A program made the position numbers and the translations under genes. Positions 1-6,025 of a stretch of 11,743 nt of DNA are shown piece after piece; position 1 is the first letter of the stretch, and each line of letters opens with the position of its first letter. Below the pieces are notes generated by a model, which saw only the letters and a list, made by a program, of their open reading frames with translations, did no database searches and had not been told where the DNA came from. The stretch comes from Halieaceae bacterium UBA5085 (GTDB lineage Bacteria; Pseudomonadota; Gammaproteobacteria; Pseudomonadales; Halieaceae): positions 1-11,743 of the forward strand of contig DIAF01000020.1 of the NCBI GenBank assembly GCA_002414665.1, written 5' to 3'.

Positions 1-410
1 GCCAGCCCCTTGACCGGGTTGATCTTGTCGAAACTGAAGCTCATGGACTCGGCGGAAAATGCCCAGCCCCCCATCAGCAGCGGCCCGGCAAACGCCGCCA
101 CCAGCGACGCCAGCAGAAATGGCGCCAGCAACAGCAACGCCGTGGACATCATATGCATGAAGTGCAGCGGCAGATGCACGGCGTTGAAGGCCAGTTCCCG
201 ATCAGCGGAAAACGCCTCTGTCGCTAACTGGAACATGCCGTCGACCATGGCAGGACCGAGGATCAGCAGGCTTGCCGCAGCGGCCAGCAGGGTGATGGTG
301 GTGTTGAGTTCCTTGGAGCGCGGCACCTGCCCTTTGCGCCGCGCTTCCTGTTTGCGTCGCTCGGTGGGTTCTTCGGTGCGTTCCTGCCCGGACTGCTGCT
401 CGTCTGCCAT
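1..410 (-). CDS. flhB: FlhB, flagellar export gate switch protein (N-terminal part, cut by window edge)
   Basis: FlhB is the membrane component of the flagellar type III export gate. Its cytoplasmic domain, not in this window, self-cleaves and switches export from rod/hook to filament substrates. The 136 complete codons visible show the family's charged N-terminus, with TEEPTERR at about 12-19 and GQVPRSKEL at 27-35. Hydrophobic segments follow at about 37-55 and 85-112, then the FDKINPVKGL sequence that continues off the edge. The start ATG (408-410) shares one base with the fliR stop (TGATG). No convincing ribosome binding site precedes it, so translation is probably coupled to fliR. The transmembrane remainder and the NPTH autocleavage site lie outside the window. 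Identification is very secure; completeness of the gene cannot be judged. Confidence 0.96.
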   Translation of the reverse strand, partial: MADEQQSGQERTEEPTERRKQEARRKGQVPRSKELNTTITLLAAAASLLILGPAMVDGMFQLATEAFSADRELAFNAVHLPLHFMHMMSTALLLLAPFLLASLVAAFAGPLLMGGWAFSAESMSFSFDKINPVKGL

Positions 411-1186
411 CAGAAGACCATCAGAGTCTGTTCAATGCCGGCTTCCAGGAAGCGCCGCATTGCGGACAGAAAAGCGGGCATCCCCAGCAACAGGAACACG
501 AAGCCGACCAGAATGGTGACCGGGAAGCCTACGGCAAAGATATTCAACTGCGGCGCCGCCCGGGTGATGACGCCGAGCGCGATATTGGTCATCAGCACTG
601 CGGTCAGCGCCGGCAGGGCGAGCACAAGCGCACTGGCAAAAATTCCGCCACCCAGCCCTGCCAGGTTGGCGAAGGTGCCGGGATCAAAGCCCGGCTGGCC
701 CGGTGGCAGCAGCACCAGGCTGTCGCCCAGGGCGGCCAGCAACAGCAGATGACCATCGATAGCCAGGAACAACAGCGTGGAAAGAATGACGTTCAGCTGG
801 CTGACCACCGGGACCTGTACCCCGTTCTGCGGGTCTATCGACATGGCAAAACCCAGGCCCATGCTCATGGCCAGCGTCTCGCCGGCCACCACCACCGCGG
901 CAAACACCATCTGCATGACGAAGCCCATCGCGGCGCCGATGGCCACCTCCCGCGCGGCGAGCAACAGACCCTCGCCACTCAGGGGGTTGGCAACCGGCGC
1001 CGCGGGCATCAGCGGCGCCACCAGCGCTGCGATCAACACCGCCAGCAACACCCGCACCCGCACGGTAATGTTCGCGGCACTGAACACCGGCGCCACGAGC
1101 ATCAGCGCCGAGACGCGCAGAAACGGCCAGTAGTACAGCTGCATCGCCGCCAGCACCTGGTCGATGTCGAGTGGCAGGCCGCTCAT
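410..1186 (-). CDS. fliR: FliR, flagellar export gate membrane protein
   Basis: FliR (258 aa here, normal for the family) is an inner-membrane subunit of the FliPQR export channel at the centre of the MS-ring. The protein is almost entirely hydrophobic, with several membrane spans. It carries two recognisable family signatures: AMSMGLGFAMSIDP at about 106-119 and APQLNIFAVGFPVT at about 210-224. The reading frame stays open upstream of 1186, but that extension overlaps fliQ out of frame and is Gly/Arg/Pro-rich nonsense. The chosen ATG starts MSGLPLDIDQVL and overlaps the fliQ stop as ATGA, four bases, a typical coupled start. It ends in a one-base overlap with flhB. Confidence 0.97.
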   Translation of the reverse strand: MSGLPLDIDQVLAAMQLYYWPFLRVSALMLVAPVFSAANITVRVRVLLAVLIAALVAPLMPAAPVANPLSGEGLLLAAREVAIGAAMGFVMQMVFAAVVVAGETLAMSMGLGFAMSIDPQNGVQVPVVSQLNVILSTLLFLAIDGHLLLLAALGDSLVLLPPGQPGFDPGTFANLAGLGGGIFASALVLALPALTAVLMTNIALGVITRAAPQLNIFAVGFPVTILVGFVFLLLGMPAFLSAMRRFLEAGIEQTLMVF

Positions 1187-1452
1187 CCGAGCATTCCCGG
1201 AATTTCCGTGTACAGGCGCTGGGTGAAGGTGATCGCCACCTGCAGCATCCACGGCCCGGCGACGAACAGTGCCACCACCAGGGCGATCAGCTTGGGGATG
1301 AAGCTCAGGGTCATTTCCTGAATTTGCGTGGCCGCCTGGAAGATACCGATCAACAGGCCCACGGCCAGGGCGGAAAGCAGCAGCGGCGCCGCCAGCAGCA
1401 CCGCCAGCCACAGCGCGTCCATGCCTACATCCAGTACAGTTTCCGGCGTCAT
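1183..1452 (-). CDS. fliQ: FliQ, flagellar export gate membrane protein
   Basis: FliQ is a small 89-residue subunit of the FliPQR export channel, and the length is exactly typical. Two long hydrophobic helices are visible, at about 13-38 and 53-75. Between them is the short conserved stretch FQAATQIQEMTLSFIPK (about 38-54), a hallmark of FliQ and its virulence type III homologues. The N-terminus MTPETVLDVG is also family-like. It lies 6 bases after the fliP stop and overlaps fliR by 4 bases, so it is part of the same transcript and probably translated with fliP. Identification rests on sequence motif, size and position together. Confidence 0.97.
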   Translation of the reverse strand: MTPETVLDVGMDALWLAVLLAAPLLLSALAVGLLIGIFQAATQIQEMTLSFIPKLIALVVALFVAGPWMLQVAITFTQRLYTEIPGMLG

Positions 1453-1458
1453 CGGTGG

Positions 1459-2223
1459 TTACACCACGAAACTGTTGACCAGCGTGGACGCCACCAGCGT
1501 CCAGCCGTCAATGAGCACAAACAGCATGAGCTTGAAAGGCAGGGACACCAGCATCGGCGACAGCATCATCATCCCCATGGACATCAGCACGGACGCGACC
1601 ACCAGGTCGATGATCAGGAACGGCACGAACAGCAGAAAGCCAATCTGGAACGCGGTTTTCAATTCGCTGGTGAGGAAGGACGGCAACAACACCACCATCG
1701 GCACCTCTTCCGGCGTCTGGAACGGACCGTAGCCACCGAGCTCGGCGAACAACAACAGGTCGTTTTCACGGGTCTGGCCGAGCATGAACTCGCGAAAGGG
1801 ATCCCGCGCCGCCGCCAGTGCCTGGTCGAAATCGATGGTTTCGTTCATGTAGGGCAACAGGGCGTTCTGGTAGGCCACGTCGAACACCGGTGCCATGATG
1901 AACAGGCTGAGGAACAGCGCCAGCCCGAGAATGATCTGGTTCGACGGTGTCTGCGCGGTGCCCATCGCCTGGCGCAGAATCGCAAGCACAATCAGTATCC
2001 GCGTGAAGGAGGTCATGGTGATCAGGGCTGCGGGCAGCAGCGTGAGCACCGTCATCAGCAGCAGAATCTGGATATTCATCGAATAGTTGCTGCCACCCCC
2101 CGAGGTGGGAGTGACCGATACCAGTGGGATCGTGGCCTGCGCCTGCGCGAGCCCGGGCATCACCAGCAGACCGAGCAGCACGGCAGCAGCCGCCCACAGG
2201 ACATGCAGTCGCGACCGCGTCAT
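1459..2223 (-). CDS. fliP: FliP, flagellar export gate membrane protein with signal peptide
   Basis: FliP (254 aa) is the main subunit of the FliP5Q4R1 protein-export channel. Residues 1-30 look like a cleavable Sec signal peptide: basic TRSR start, hydrophobic core at about 8-23, and an AQAQA end. This is a known and unusual feature of FliP. The mature part has the conserved TSFTRILIVLAILRQA (71-86) and TPSNQIILGLALFLSLFIM (92-110) segments. It also has the periplasmic RDPFREFML (140-148), ending in two membrane spans with VPFLIIDLVVASVLMSMGMMM at about 200-220. The ATG overlaps the fliO stop (ATGA), and a GGGAG ribosome binding site lies 8 bases upstream. Full length and intact. Confidence 0.97.
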   Translation of the reverse strand: MTRSRLHVLWAAAAVLLGLLVMPGLAQAQATIPLVSVTPTSGGGSNYSMNIQILLLMTVLTLLPAALITMTSFTRILIVLAILRQAMGTAQTPSNQIILGLALFLSLFIMAPVFDVAYQNALLPYMNETIDFDQALAAARDPFREFMLGQTRENDLLLFAELGGYGPFQTPEEVPMVVLLPSFLTSELKTAFQIGFLLFVPFLIIDLVVASVLMSMGMMMLSPMLVSLPFKLMLFVLIDGWTLVASTLVNSFVV

Positions 2224-2573
2224 TTGCGCGCTCCCAGCGGATTGACACTGTGCAGGATTGCGGAGAAATCAGCGCGCTGCGGCGCGCTCGCCGCATCGGG
2301 GACCACAGGCTCTGTAAATACGTGCAGTGTCCTCACGCTCCCCGGCGCCACACCGAGCAGGATCTGCTCATCCCCTGCACGCAGCAGCACCACGCGCTCC
2401 CGACTGCCGACGCTGGCACTGGCCAGCACCGCCAACCGGGCATTGTTGCCGCTGCTCCCGCGACTGAAGCGGCGCATCAGGTAGAGCATGCCGAGAATGC
2501 AGCAGAACACCAGGAGCAGGGAGCCAAGCACCTGCACCAGGTAACCGGCGCTGAATAGCTGCGGACTGTTCAC
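2220..2573 (-). CDS. fliO: FliO, flagellar export gate assembly protein (GTG start)
   Basis: FliO is a poorly conserved bitopic membrane protein that helps assemble the FliP ring and is not part of the final channel. The 117-residue product has one transmembrane helix at about 11-33 followed by a basic RRFSRG stretch. A small beta-rich cytoplasmic part follows (VLASASVGSRERVVLLRAGDEQILLGV at about 49-75; ERVVLL and ILLGV are the usual FliO core). The start is GTG (2571-2573 read on the minus strand), overlapping the fliN stop as GTGA, with an AGAAGG ribosome binding site 4-5 bases upstream. The non-ATG start and direct overlap suggest expression tied to fliN translation. Confidence 0.93.
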   Translation of the reverse strand: MNSPQLFSAGYLVQVLGSLLLVFCCILGMLYLMRRFSRGSSGNNARLAVLASASVGSRERVVLLRAGDEQILLGVAPGSVRTLHVFTEPVVPDAASAPQRADFSAILHSVNPLGARK

Positions 2574-2920
2574 CGGACCTTCTTCAGGCGTTCAGAGGGG
2601 CTGACCACATCGATCAAGCGCAGACCGAAGCGCCCCTCGAGTTCCACCACTTCGCCGCGGGCAATCAGTGTGCCGTTGACCATCAGGTCCAGGGGTGCAT
2701 TGACCTCGCGGTCCAGCTCCACCAGCGCGCCCTGATTCAGCGCGAGCAGGTCCTTGATCGACATGCGTGTGCGCCCTATCTCCACCGACAGCGTCACCGG
2801 CACGTCCAGCAGCAGATCAAAATTGATCTCGCCACCGGCACCGCCGGATGGGCCCGGGGACAGCTGCTGCAGCGTCTCGCCTGCGGCTTCGCCGGCGCCC
2901 TGTTCGTCCTGTTCACTCAT
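2570..2920 (-). CDS. fliN: FliN, flagellar C-ring/switch protein
   Basis: FliN forms the lower part of the cytoplasmic C-ring with FliM. It takes part in rotation switching and docks the FliH-FliI export ATPase complex. The 116-residue protein has a variable acidic, Gly-rich N-terminal third (1-30), then the SpoA-type domain at about 35-110. This contains LLDVPVTLSVEIGRTRMSIKDLL (37-59), LDREVNAPLDLMVNGTLIARGEVV (69-92) and FGLRLIDVVSPSERLKKV (98-115). The frame is open further upstream, but that part overlaps fliM and looks random. The ATG at 2918-2920 has an AGGATGAG ribosome binding site and lies 4 bases after the fliM stop. Very secure. Confidence 0.97.
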   Translation of the reverse strand: MSEQDEQGAGEAAGETLQQLSPGPSGGAGGEINFDLLLDVPVTLSVEIGRTRMSIKDLLALNQGALVELDREVNAPLDLMVNGTLIARGEVVELEGRFGLRLIDVVSPSERLKKVR

Positions 2921-2924
2921 CGTC

Positions 2925-3896
2925 TCATCCTGTGCTTTTACCCGCCGGCGTATCGGTGCCGGCAAATCCCGTGATCTTGATCGCCTTGTGCCCCTCGTAG
3001 GCGCCATAGCGGCCGCTGGCCAGACGCACACCCTCCACGCAGAGATCCACCTCGTCCGGCACTGCGATGTCGATGACCGAGCCGACCCGCAGACCAAGCA
3101 CCTCACCCAGCGTTAGTTCGCGGCTGGCGAGCATCACCGCGACGTCCACTTTCACCGCAGGCAGCTCGCGCCGCAGGTGCGGACCCCAGCCCTGCCCGGC
3201 ATCCTCCGCCGCGGATTTACGCGGCGCGCTGAAACGCTGTTTCCAGGGCTCGAGAGCGGCAAAGGGCAACAGCAGGGCGATGTCTGTCGTCAACTCGTTG
3301 AGGGTGACGGCAAACACCATCTGCACCAGCTTGTCGCCAGAGGGCAGCGAGGCAATGGCATCCACATGCGGGGCGGTGTGCGCTTCGCCCGGCTCCAGCG
3401 GCAGTTTGTCGGCCCAGGCGGTCACCAGAGACCCGATCACCTGCTCTGCCACACGCTCGGCGAGTCGCAGCTCGCTGGGTGTCAGGGCCGTGCGCGGCAG
3501 GTTGGCGACGCTGCCGCCGCGCACTCCACCGAAATAATCATTGACCAATTGGGACAACAGCGGTGCCGGGCACACCACATGACCGTGGCCGGCCAGCGGT
3601 ACCAGTTCCAGCGTGGACACCGCCACGCTCTCCGCCAGCGAGGCCAGCAGTTCCTCACAGGAGAGCACCCGCAAGCCTGCGGCTGTCACCTCGAACTCAC
3701 TGCCGAAAACATCCTCCAGCCTCTGTGCCAGCTGTTCTGCCTGCCTCTCCTGCAGGGGAGGCAAGAGCGTCAGCTGGTTGAGCAGCGATTGCTCGCGGGC
3801 GGTGAAGTCGAAGGCGCGATACCCTGTGCTGGTAGCGGCAGCGCCGCCTGTCAGTGCATCAAGTTCGCCTTCGGAAAGCAGATCGCTGCCAGCCAT
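2925..3896 (-). CDS. fliM: FliM, flagellar motor switch protein (divergent)
   Basis: FliM is the C-ring protein that binds phospho-CheY and links FliG to FliN, setting rotation direction. The 323-residue protein keeps the N-terminal CheY-binding motif (LLSEGELDAL, 6-15). A short linker leads to RAFDFTARE (27-35), the middle domain runs to about 220 (with VNDYFGGVRGG at 118-128 and LLLPFAALEPW at 208-218), and a C-terminal SpoA domain follows (about 245-308). The order matches FliM, but the middle domain is clearly more divergent than in the enteric protein. The usual ERFAR-type helix after the linker is not recognisable, and the linker is several residues shorter. The start MAGSDLLSEGEL was preferred over an upstream ATG because it places the CheY motif at residue 6; an AGGT weak ribosome binding site precedes it. 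It begins 7 bases after fliL. Confidence 0.94.
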   Translation of the reverse strand: MAGSDLLSEGELDALTGGAAATSTGYRAFDFTAREQSLLNQLTLLPPLQERQAEQLAQRLEDVFGSEFEVTAAGLRVLSCEELLASLAESVAVSTLELVPLAGHGHVVCPAPLLSQLVNDYFGGVRGGSVANLPRTALTPSELRLAERVAEQVIGSLVTAWADKLPLEPGEAHTAPHVDAIASLPSGDKLVQMVFAVTLNELTTDIALLLPFAALEPWKQRFSAPRKSAAEDAGQGWGPHLRRELPAVKVDVAVMLASRELTLGEVLGLRVGSVIDIAVPDEVDLCVEGVRLASGRYGAYEGHKAIKITGFAGTDTPAGKSTG

Positions 3897-3903
3897 ACCC
3901 GAC

Positions 3904-4437
3904 CTATTGCAACACGAAAGAAGTGAAGTAGACGTCCTGCACGGCATCCGGCCCGGACAGTTTGAGCACTTCGTTCACAGCCTTCAGCACGTCCTGGCGC
4001 AACGTCTCCTTGCCCTGTACGGTGCGCAGTGCGTCGAAGTCCTGGTCGCTGAGCAGCATGATCAGACGGTTGCGCACCGCGGGCATGTTGCGCTGGGCGT
4101 TTTCCAACGCCGCAGGCTCATAGGCCATCAACTGGATATCGGTCTGGATGTAGCGCATGCCCCCTTTGTGGTCGAAATTGACCAGGAACTTCTCCAACGG
4201 CATGTAGGCCGCCTCGCGCTCCTCAACCTTGGGCGCTGCAGGCTCCGCGCCGGCGACATCGGCCGCTGCCTCGTCATTGTTGCCGAGCAACATGAAAGCG
4301 GCAGCCGCCCCGCCGCCGATCAGCACGACCACCAGCGCAATGATGGCAATCAACTTGCCCTTGCCGCCCCCTGACGCCTTGTCGGCATCACCCGCGCCAT
4401 TACCCTTGCCGAGATTGAGATCTTCTTTTGCAGCCAT
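3904..4437 (-). CDS. fliL: FliL, flagellar basal body-associated membrane protein
   Basis: FliL is a single-pass inner-membrane protein whose periplasmic domain forms a ring around the stators and supports torque. The 177-residue product has a Gly/Lys-rich cytoplasmic tail (1-28), one transmembrane helix (29-51), and an acidic linker (53-75). The FliL domain follows, with YMPLEKFLVNF (78-88), RYIQTDIQLMAYEP (95-108) and the C-terminal DVYFTSFVLQ (168-177). An in-frame ATG 15 codons upstream is possible. The ATG at 4435-4437 is chosen because a strong GAGGAG ribosome binding site lies 7 bases before it and the start MAAKEDLNL is family-like. It is the first gene of the fliLMNOPQR-flhB block, behind a 214-base gap that carries a sigma-54-type promoter. 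Confidence 0.96.
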   Translation of the reverse strand: MAAKEDLNLGKGNGAGDADKASGGGKGKLIAIIALVVVLIGGGAAAAFMLLGNNDEAAADVAGAEPAAPKVEEREAAYMPLEKFLVNFDHKGGMRYIQTDIQLMAYEPAALENAQRNMPAVRNRLIMLLSDQDFDALRTVQGKETLRQDVLKAVNEVLKLSGPDAVQDVYFTSFVLQ

Positions 4438-4492
4438 GCTTGCTCCTCGCAACTGACCGGCAGCCCTGCCGAATGCCGCCATAGGTCAGCAA
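4438..4492 (-). promoter_or_regulatory. Predicted fliL mRNA leader with long hairpin and sequestered ribosome binding site
   Basis: On the minus strand the predicted transcript start (about 4492) is followed by CTGACC (4489-4484 downward). Then come a TAU bulge, GGCGGC, a 10-base loop, GCTGCC and GGTCAG (4458-4453). The outer and inner arms pair as 6+6 base pairs with one G-U, forming a stem of 12 pairs with a 3-base bulge. Directly after it, TTGC-GAGGA-GCAA (4452-4440) can form a 4-base-pair stem with the ribosome binding site in its loop. The pairing is directly visible; a regulatory role is inference. It would be present both in transcripts from the local promoter and in readthrough from fliK. 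Confidence 0.5.
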
Positions 4493-4501
4493 CATCCCCT
4501 G

Positions 4502-4519
4502 AAGCAAGAGCTATACCAG
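4502..4519 (-). promoter_or_regulatory. Sigma-54 (RpoN) promoter upstream of fliL
   Basis: The minus strand reads CTGGTATAGCTCTTGCTT. This has GG and GC elements separated by exactly 10 bases and an exact TTGCT -12 box. The -24 box (TGGTATA) keeps TGG and A of the consensus TGGCACG. The predicted start is about 4492, giving a 55-base leader before fliL. RpoN promoters of this kind drive early and middle flagellar genes in Vibrio- and Pseudomonas-type hierarchies and need an enhancer-binding activator such as FlrA/FleQ or FlrC/FleR. The latter's gene end lies at the right side of the window. Confidence 0.75.
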
Positions 4520-4522
4520 AAA

Positions 4523-4550
4523 AATTATTTCTAATAATTACAAACAGTTA
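4523..4550. promoter_or_regulatory. AT-rich segment with perfect inverted repeat and IHF-like core
   Basis: Between the fliL promoter and fliK, GC-rich DNA gives way to an AT-rich stretch. It contains a perfect 7-base inverted repeat, AATTATT-TCT-AATAATT (4523-4539). It runs into TTACAAACAGTTA (4538-4550, plus strand), which keeps the CAA-N4-TTR core of the IHF site WATCAANNNNTTR but mismatches two outer bases. It lies about 30-60 bases upstream of the predicted start. DNA bending by IHF is commonly found there at RpoN promoters. The assignment is suggestive only. Confidence 0.35.
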
Positions 4551-4568
4551 AGGCGCTGAGTGTACGGC

Positions 4569-4590
4569 GAGTGCCAGTATTTTGACACTC
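4569..4590. repeat. Imperfect inverted repeat, candidate activator site
   Basis: GAGTGCC (4569-4575) and GACACTC (4584-4590) are inverted copies matching at 6 of 7 positions, separated by 8 bases. The centre lies roughly 87 bases upstream of the predicted fliL transcript start, a normal distance for a dimeric enhancer-binding protein. As RNA on the minus strand it could also form a 7-pair hairpin with one G-U, but no U-run follows, so it does not look like a terminator. Its function is unknown. Confidence 0.3.
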
Positions 4591-4593
4591 CGC

Positions 4594-4626
4594 GCCCGCG
4601 TGGCGGCCCGGGGGCAGCCTGCGGGC
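4594..4626. repeat. GC-rich inverted repeat after fliK
   Basis: GCCCGC (4594-4599) and GCGGGC (4621-4626) are perfect inverted copies with a 21-base, GC-rich spacer, 25 bases past the fliK stop. As minus-strand RNA it could form a hairpin, but it lacks a following U-tract. At most it is a weak pause or attenuation site between fliK and fliL. In DNA this GC-rich, such a match may be chance. Confidence 0.2.
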
Positions 4627-4651
4627 ATACTAGACTGAAAAAGGCGGGAAG

Positions 4652-5980
4652 TTAAATGTAGTAGTCGACCAGCCGCGCGCCGGCACCAACGGGTTGGGGA
4701 GCGGATTCCGCGGCGCCGGACAGAAGCCCGTTACCGGTGTCGTCAGCTGCCGCCTGGCGCGACCCGCCGACAGCGTCGCGCTGGCTGTCGCCACTGCCCT
4801 GGGACTGGCTGGACACGTCACTGTGAGCCAGTTGCAGGCCGCTCTGGGCGAGCATTTCACGCAGGCGCGGCAGGGACTGTTCAATGGCATCCCGGGCTGC
4901 GGCCGAATCCGCCACGAACAGCACACGCGCCTGGTCGCCATCGGTGGAGATGGACACCTGCAATCGACCAAGATCGGCGGGGTGCAACTGCAGCGTTGCC
5001 TCGTGACCACCGTTGCGGGCAAACACCTGCAGTCGGTTGGCCAGCTCGCCGGTAAACTCCGGGTCCTGGGGGGCGTGTGTCATCGCCAGCTGCGCAGGTG
5101 TGCGCGGAGCGGCAGGGGCCGGCGCATCGACCTGTGCGGCGGCACCCTGAGCCGCGACGGTTACCGGTGCGTTAGCCGAAGGAACATCCGCGCTGCCAGC
5201 AGCGAGCGCCAGCCGTGGGCCATCAGCGCCCCCTTCCACGGCACGCTGGCGCAGGCCCTGAAGCACTGCCGCTTCTTCGCCACGCGCGCGCTCAGCGGCT
5301 GCCAGCAGTCCGGACTCTTGCGCCGCTGCAGCGGTTGCTGCAGGCGCGACCATCCGCTCTGCCCGGGTATTGGGCTCGCGCGTCGCCGCCTCCGCCAACA
5401 GGTCACCCGCAGCTTCAGGCGCCGCCGGCAGTGACGAGACCAAAGGCATTGTAGCCCCACCGGTGGCATTGGTGCGGGCGCCCCCCTCCAGGGTCCCGGG
5501 AGCACCGTCGCGCAGCACCGTCCCGGAGGTCGCGACCAGCGTTGCAGCGGGTGCGGGGAGGACCGCGTCAGCGGAAACCGGCATGGCAGCTCCGGGCGGT
5601 GCCGCTTCAGCAGAGCCCGCAGCCAGCGGGTCACCCCTGCTGACCGGGGCCTGACCGCTACTCTCCAGTCCGGGTTCCGCGAGCGCTTGCAGGGCGAGGG
5701 TGAAGGGTTGCCAAGCAGCCGTGGGCGGCTCCGCCGTATCGCCTGCGGCGGCGGGCTGCGGCAGGTCAAGCGCTGCCTCTGCGGCGTCAGGCGGCAAGGG
5801 GCTGCCGCCGGAAGGTGCGGCATTGCCGCTTTTGCCATCGGCGGGCACGTCAGCTGCTGCCGCCTGAGCGGCCGCGAACATCTGCGAAAATCCGTTTTCA
5901 GAGCCATTCTGCGCCGTGTTGCCTGGCGCAGCGGTGGCGTCCGAGCTGGCAACAGGCAGGCTTTGCAGTACCGTGATCAT
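4652..5980 (-). CDS. fliK: FliK, flagellar hook-length control protein
   Basis: FliK is secreted through the growing hook. It measures hook length and then acts on FlhB to switch export to filament proteins. The 442-residue product has a long low-complexity Ala/Pro/Gly-rich N-terminal and middle part (1-300), as expected for the flexible ruler. The conserved C-terminal domain spans about 305-395, with ELANRLQVFARNG (312-324), ATLQLHPADLGRLQVSI (328-344) and LPRLREMLAQSGLQLAHSDV (370-389). The far C-terminus ends in RLVDYYI, close to the hydrophobic tail common in FliK. The ATG has a GGGAG ribosome binding site 7-8 bases upstream. Unlike its neighbours it overlaps no other gene. It has a 34-base gap before it and a 214-base gap after it, and its own promoter is likely. 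Confidence 0.95.
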   Translation of the reverse strand: MITVLQSLPVASSDATAAPGNTAQNGSENGFSQMFAAAQAAAADVPADGKSGNAAPSGGSPLPPDAAEAALDLPQPAAAGDTAEPPTAAWQPFTLALQALAEPGLESSGQAPVSRGDPLAAGSAEAAPPGAAMPVSADAVLPAPAATLVATSGTVLRDGAPGTLEGGARTNATGGATMPLVSSLPAAPEAAGDLLAEAATREPNTRAERMVAPAATAAAAQESGLLAAAERARGEEAAVLQGLRQRAVEGGADGPRLALAAGSADVPSANAPVTVAAQGAAAQVDAPAPAAPRTPAQLAMTHAPQDPEFTGELANRLQVFARNGGHEATLQLHPADLGRLQVSISTDGDQARVLFVADSAAARDAIEQSLPRLREMLAQSGLQLAHSDVSSQSQGSGDSQRDAVGGSRQAAADDTGNGLLSGAAESAPQPVGAGARLVDYYI

Positions 5981-6008
5981 GTAGGGTCTCCCGTGTTACA
6001 GGAGATTG

Positions 6009-6025
6009 AGCAAATTACGTGCCAG
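6009..6025 (-). promoter_or_regulatory. Perfect-consensus sigma-54 (RpoN) promoter upstream of fliK
   Basis: The minus strand reads CTGGCACGTAATTTGCT, an exact match to YTGGCACG-N4-TTGCW. The -24 GG pair lies at 6023-6022 and the -12 GC pair at 6011-6010. The ACG and TAA within it are the last codon and stop codon of fliJ, so the promoter is built into the end of that gene. The predicted start near 5998 leaves an 18-base leader that contains the fliK ribosome binding site. The exact match and the short sensible leader make this the best-supported control site in the window. Which activator acts on it cannot be read here. Confidence 0.85.

Noticed and set aside
1187..1411. N-terminal extension of FliR by 75 residues
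   Set aside because: It overlaps fliQ, is Gly/Arg/Pro-rich and unlike FliR. The ATG at 1186 has the usual ATGA coupling to fliQ.
1171..2484. Plus-strand open frame (437 codons) opposite fliP/fliQ/fliO
   Set aside because: The product is a Gln/His/Arg-rich string, the mirror of hydrophobic membrane genes on the other strand. No ribosome binding site or family motif was recognised.
2921..3106. N-terminal extension of FliN by 62 residues
   Set aside because: It overlaps fliM out of frame and is Arg/Ser/Cys-rich nonsense. The ATG at 2920 has an AGGATGAG ribosome binding site.
4561..4577. TGGCACTC on the minus strand as an alternative RpoN -24 box
   Set aside because: At the required distance the -12 position reads GTAC instead of TTGC. 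The better-spaced box at 4502-4519 explains the region.
4594..4660. Intrinsic terminator between fliK and fliL
   Set aside because: There is a GC-rich inverted repeat and a separate TTTTT just after the fliK stop, but the T-run comes before the stem in the reading direction. They do not form a terminator.
5161..5952. Second minus-strand frame inside fliK (263 codons)
   Set aside because: It is an out-of-frame reading of the Ala/Pro-rich fliK linker giving Arg/Pro/Leu-rich sequence. It has no motif and does not contain the FliK C-terminal domain.
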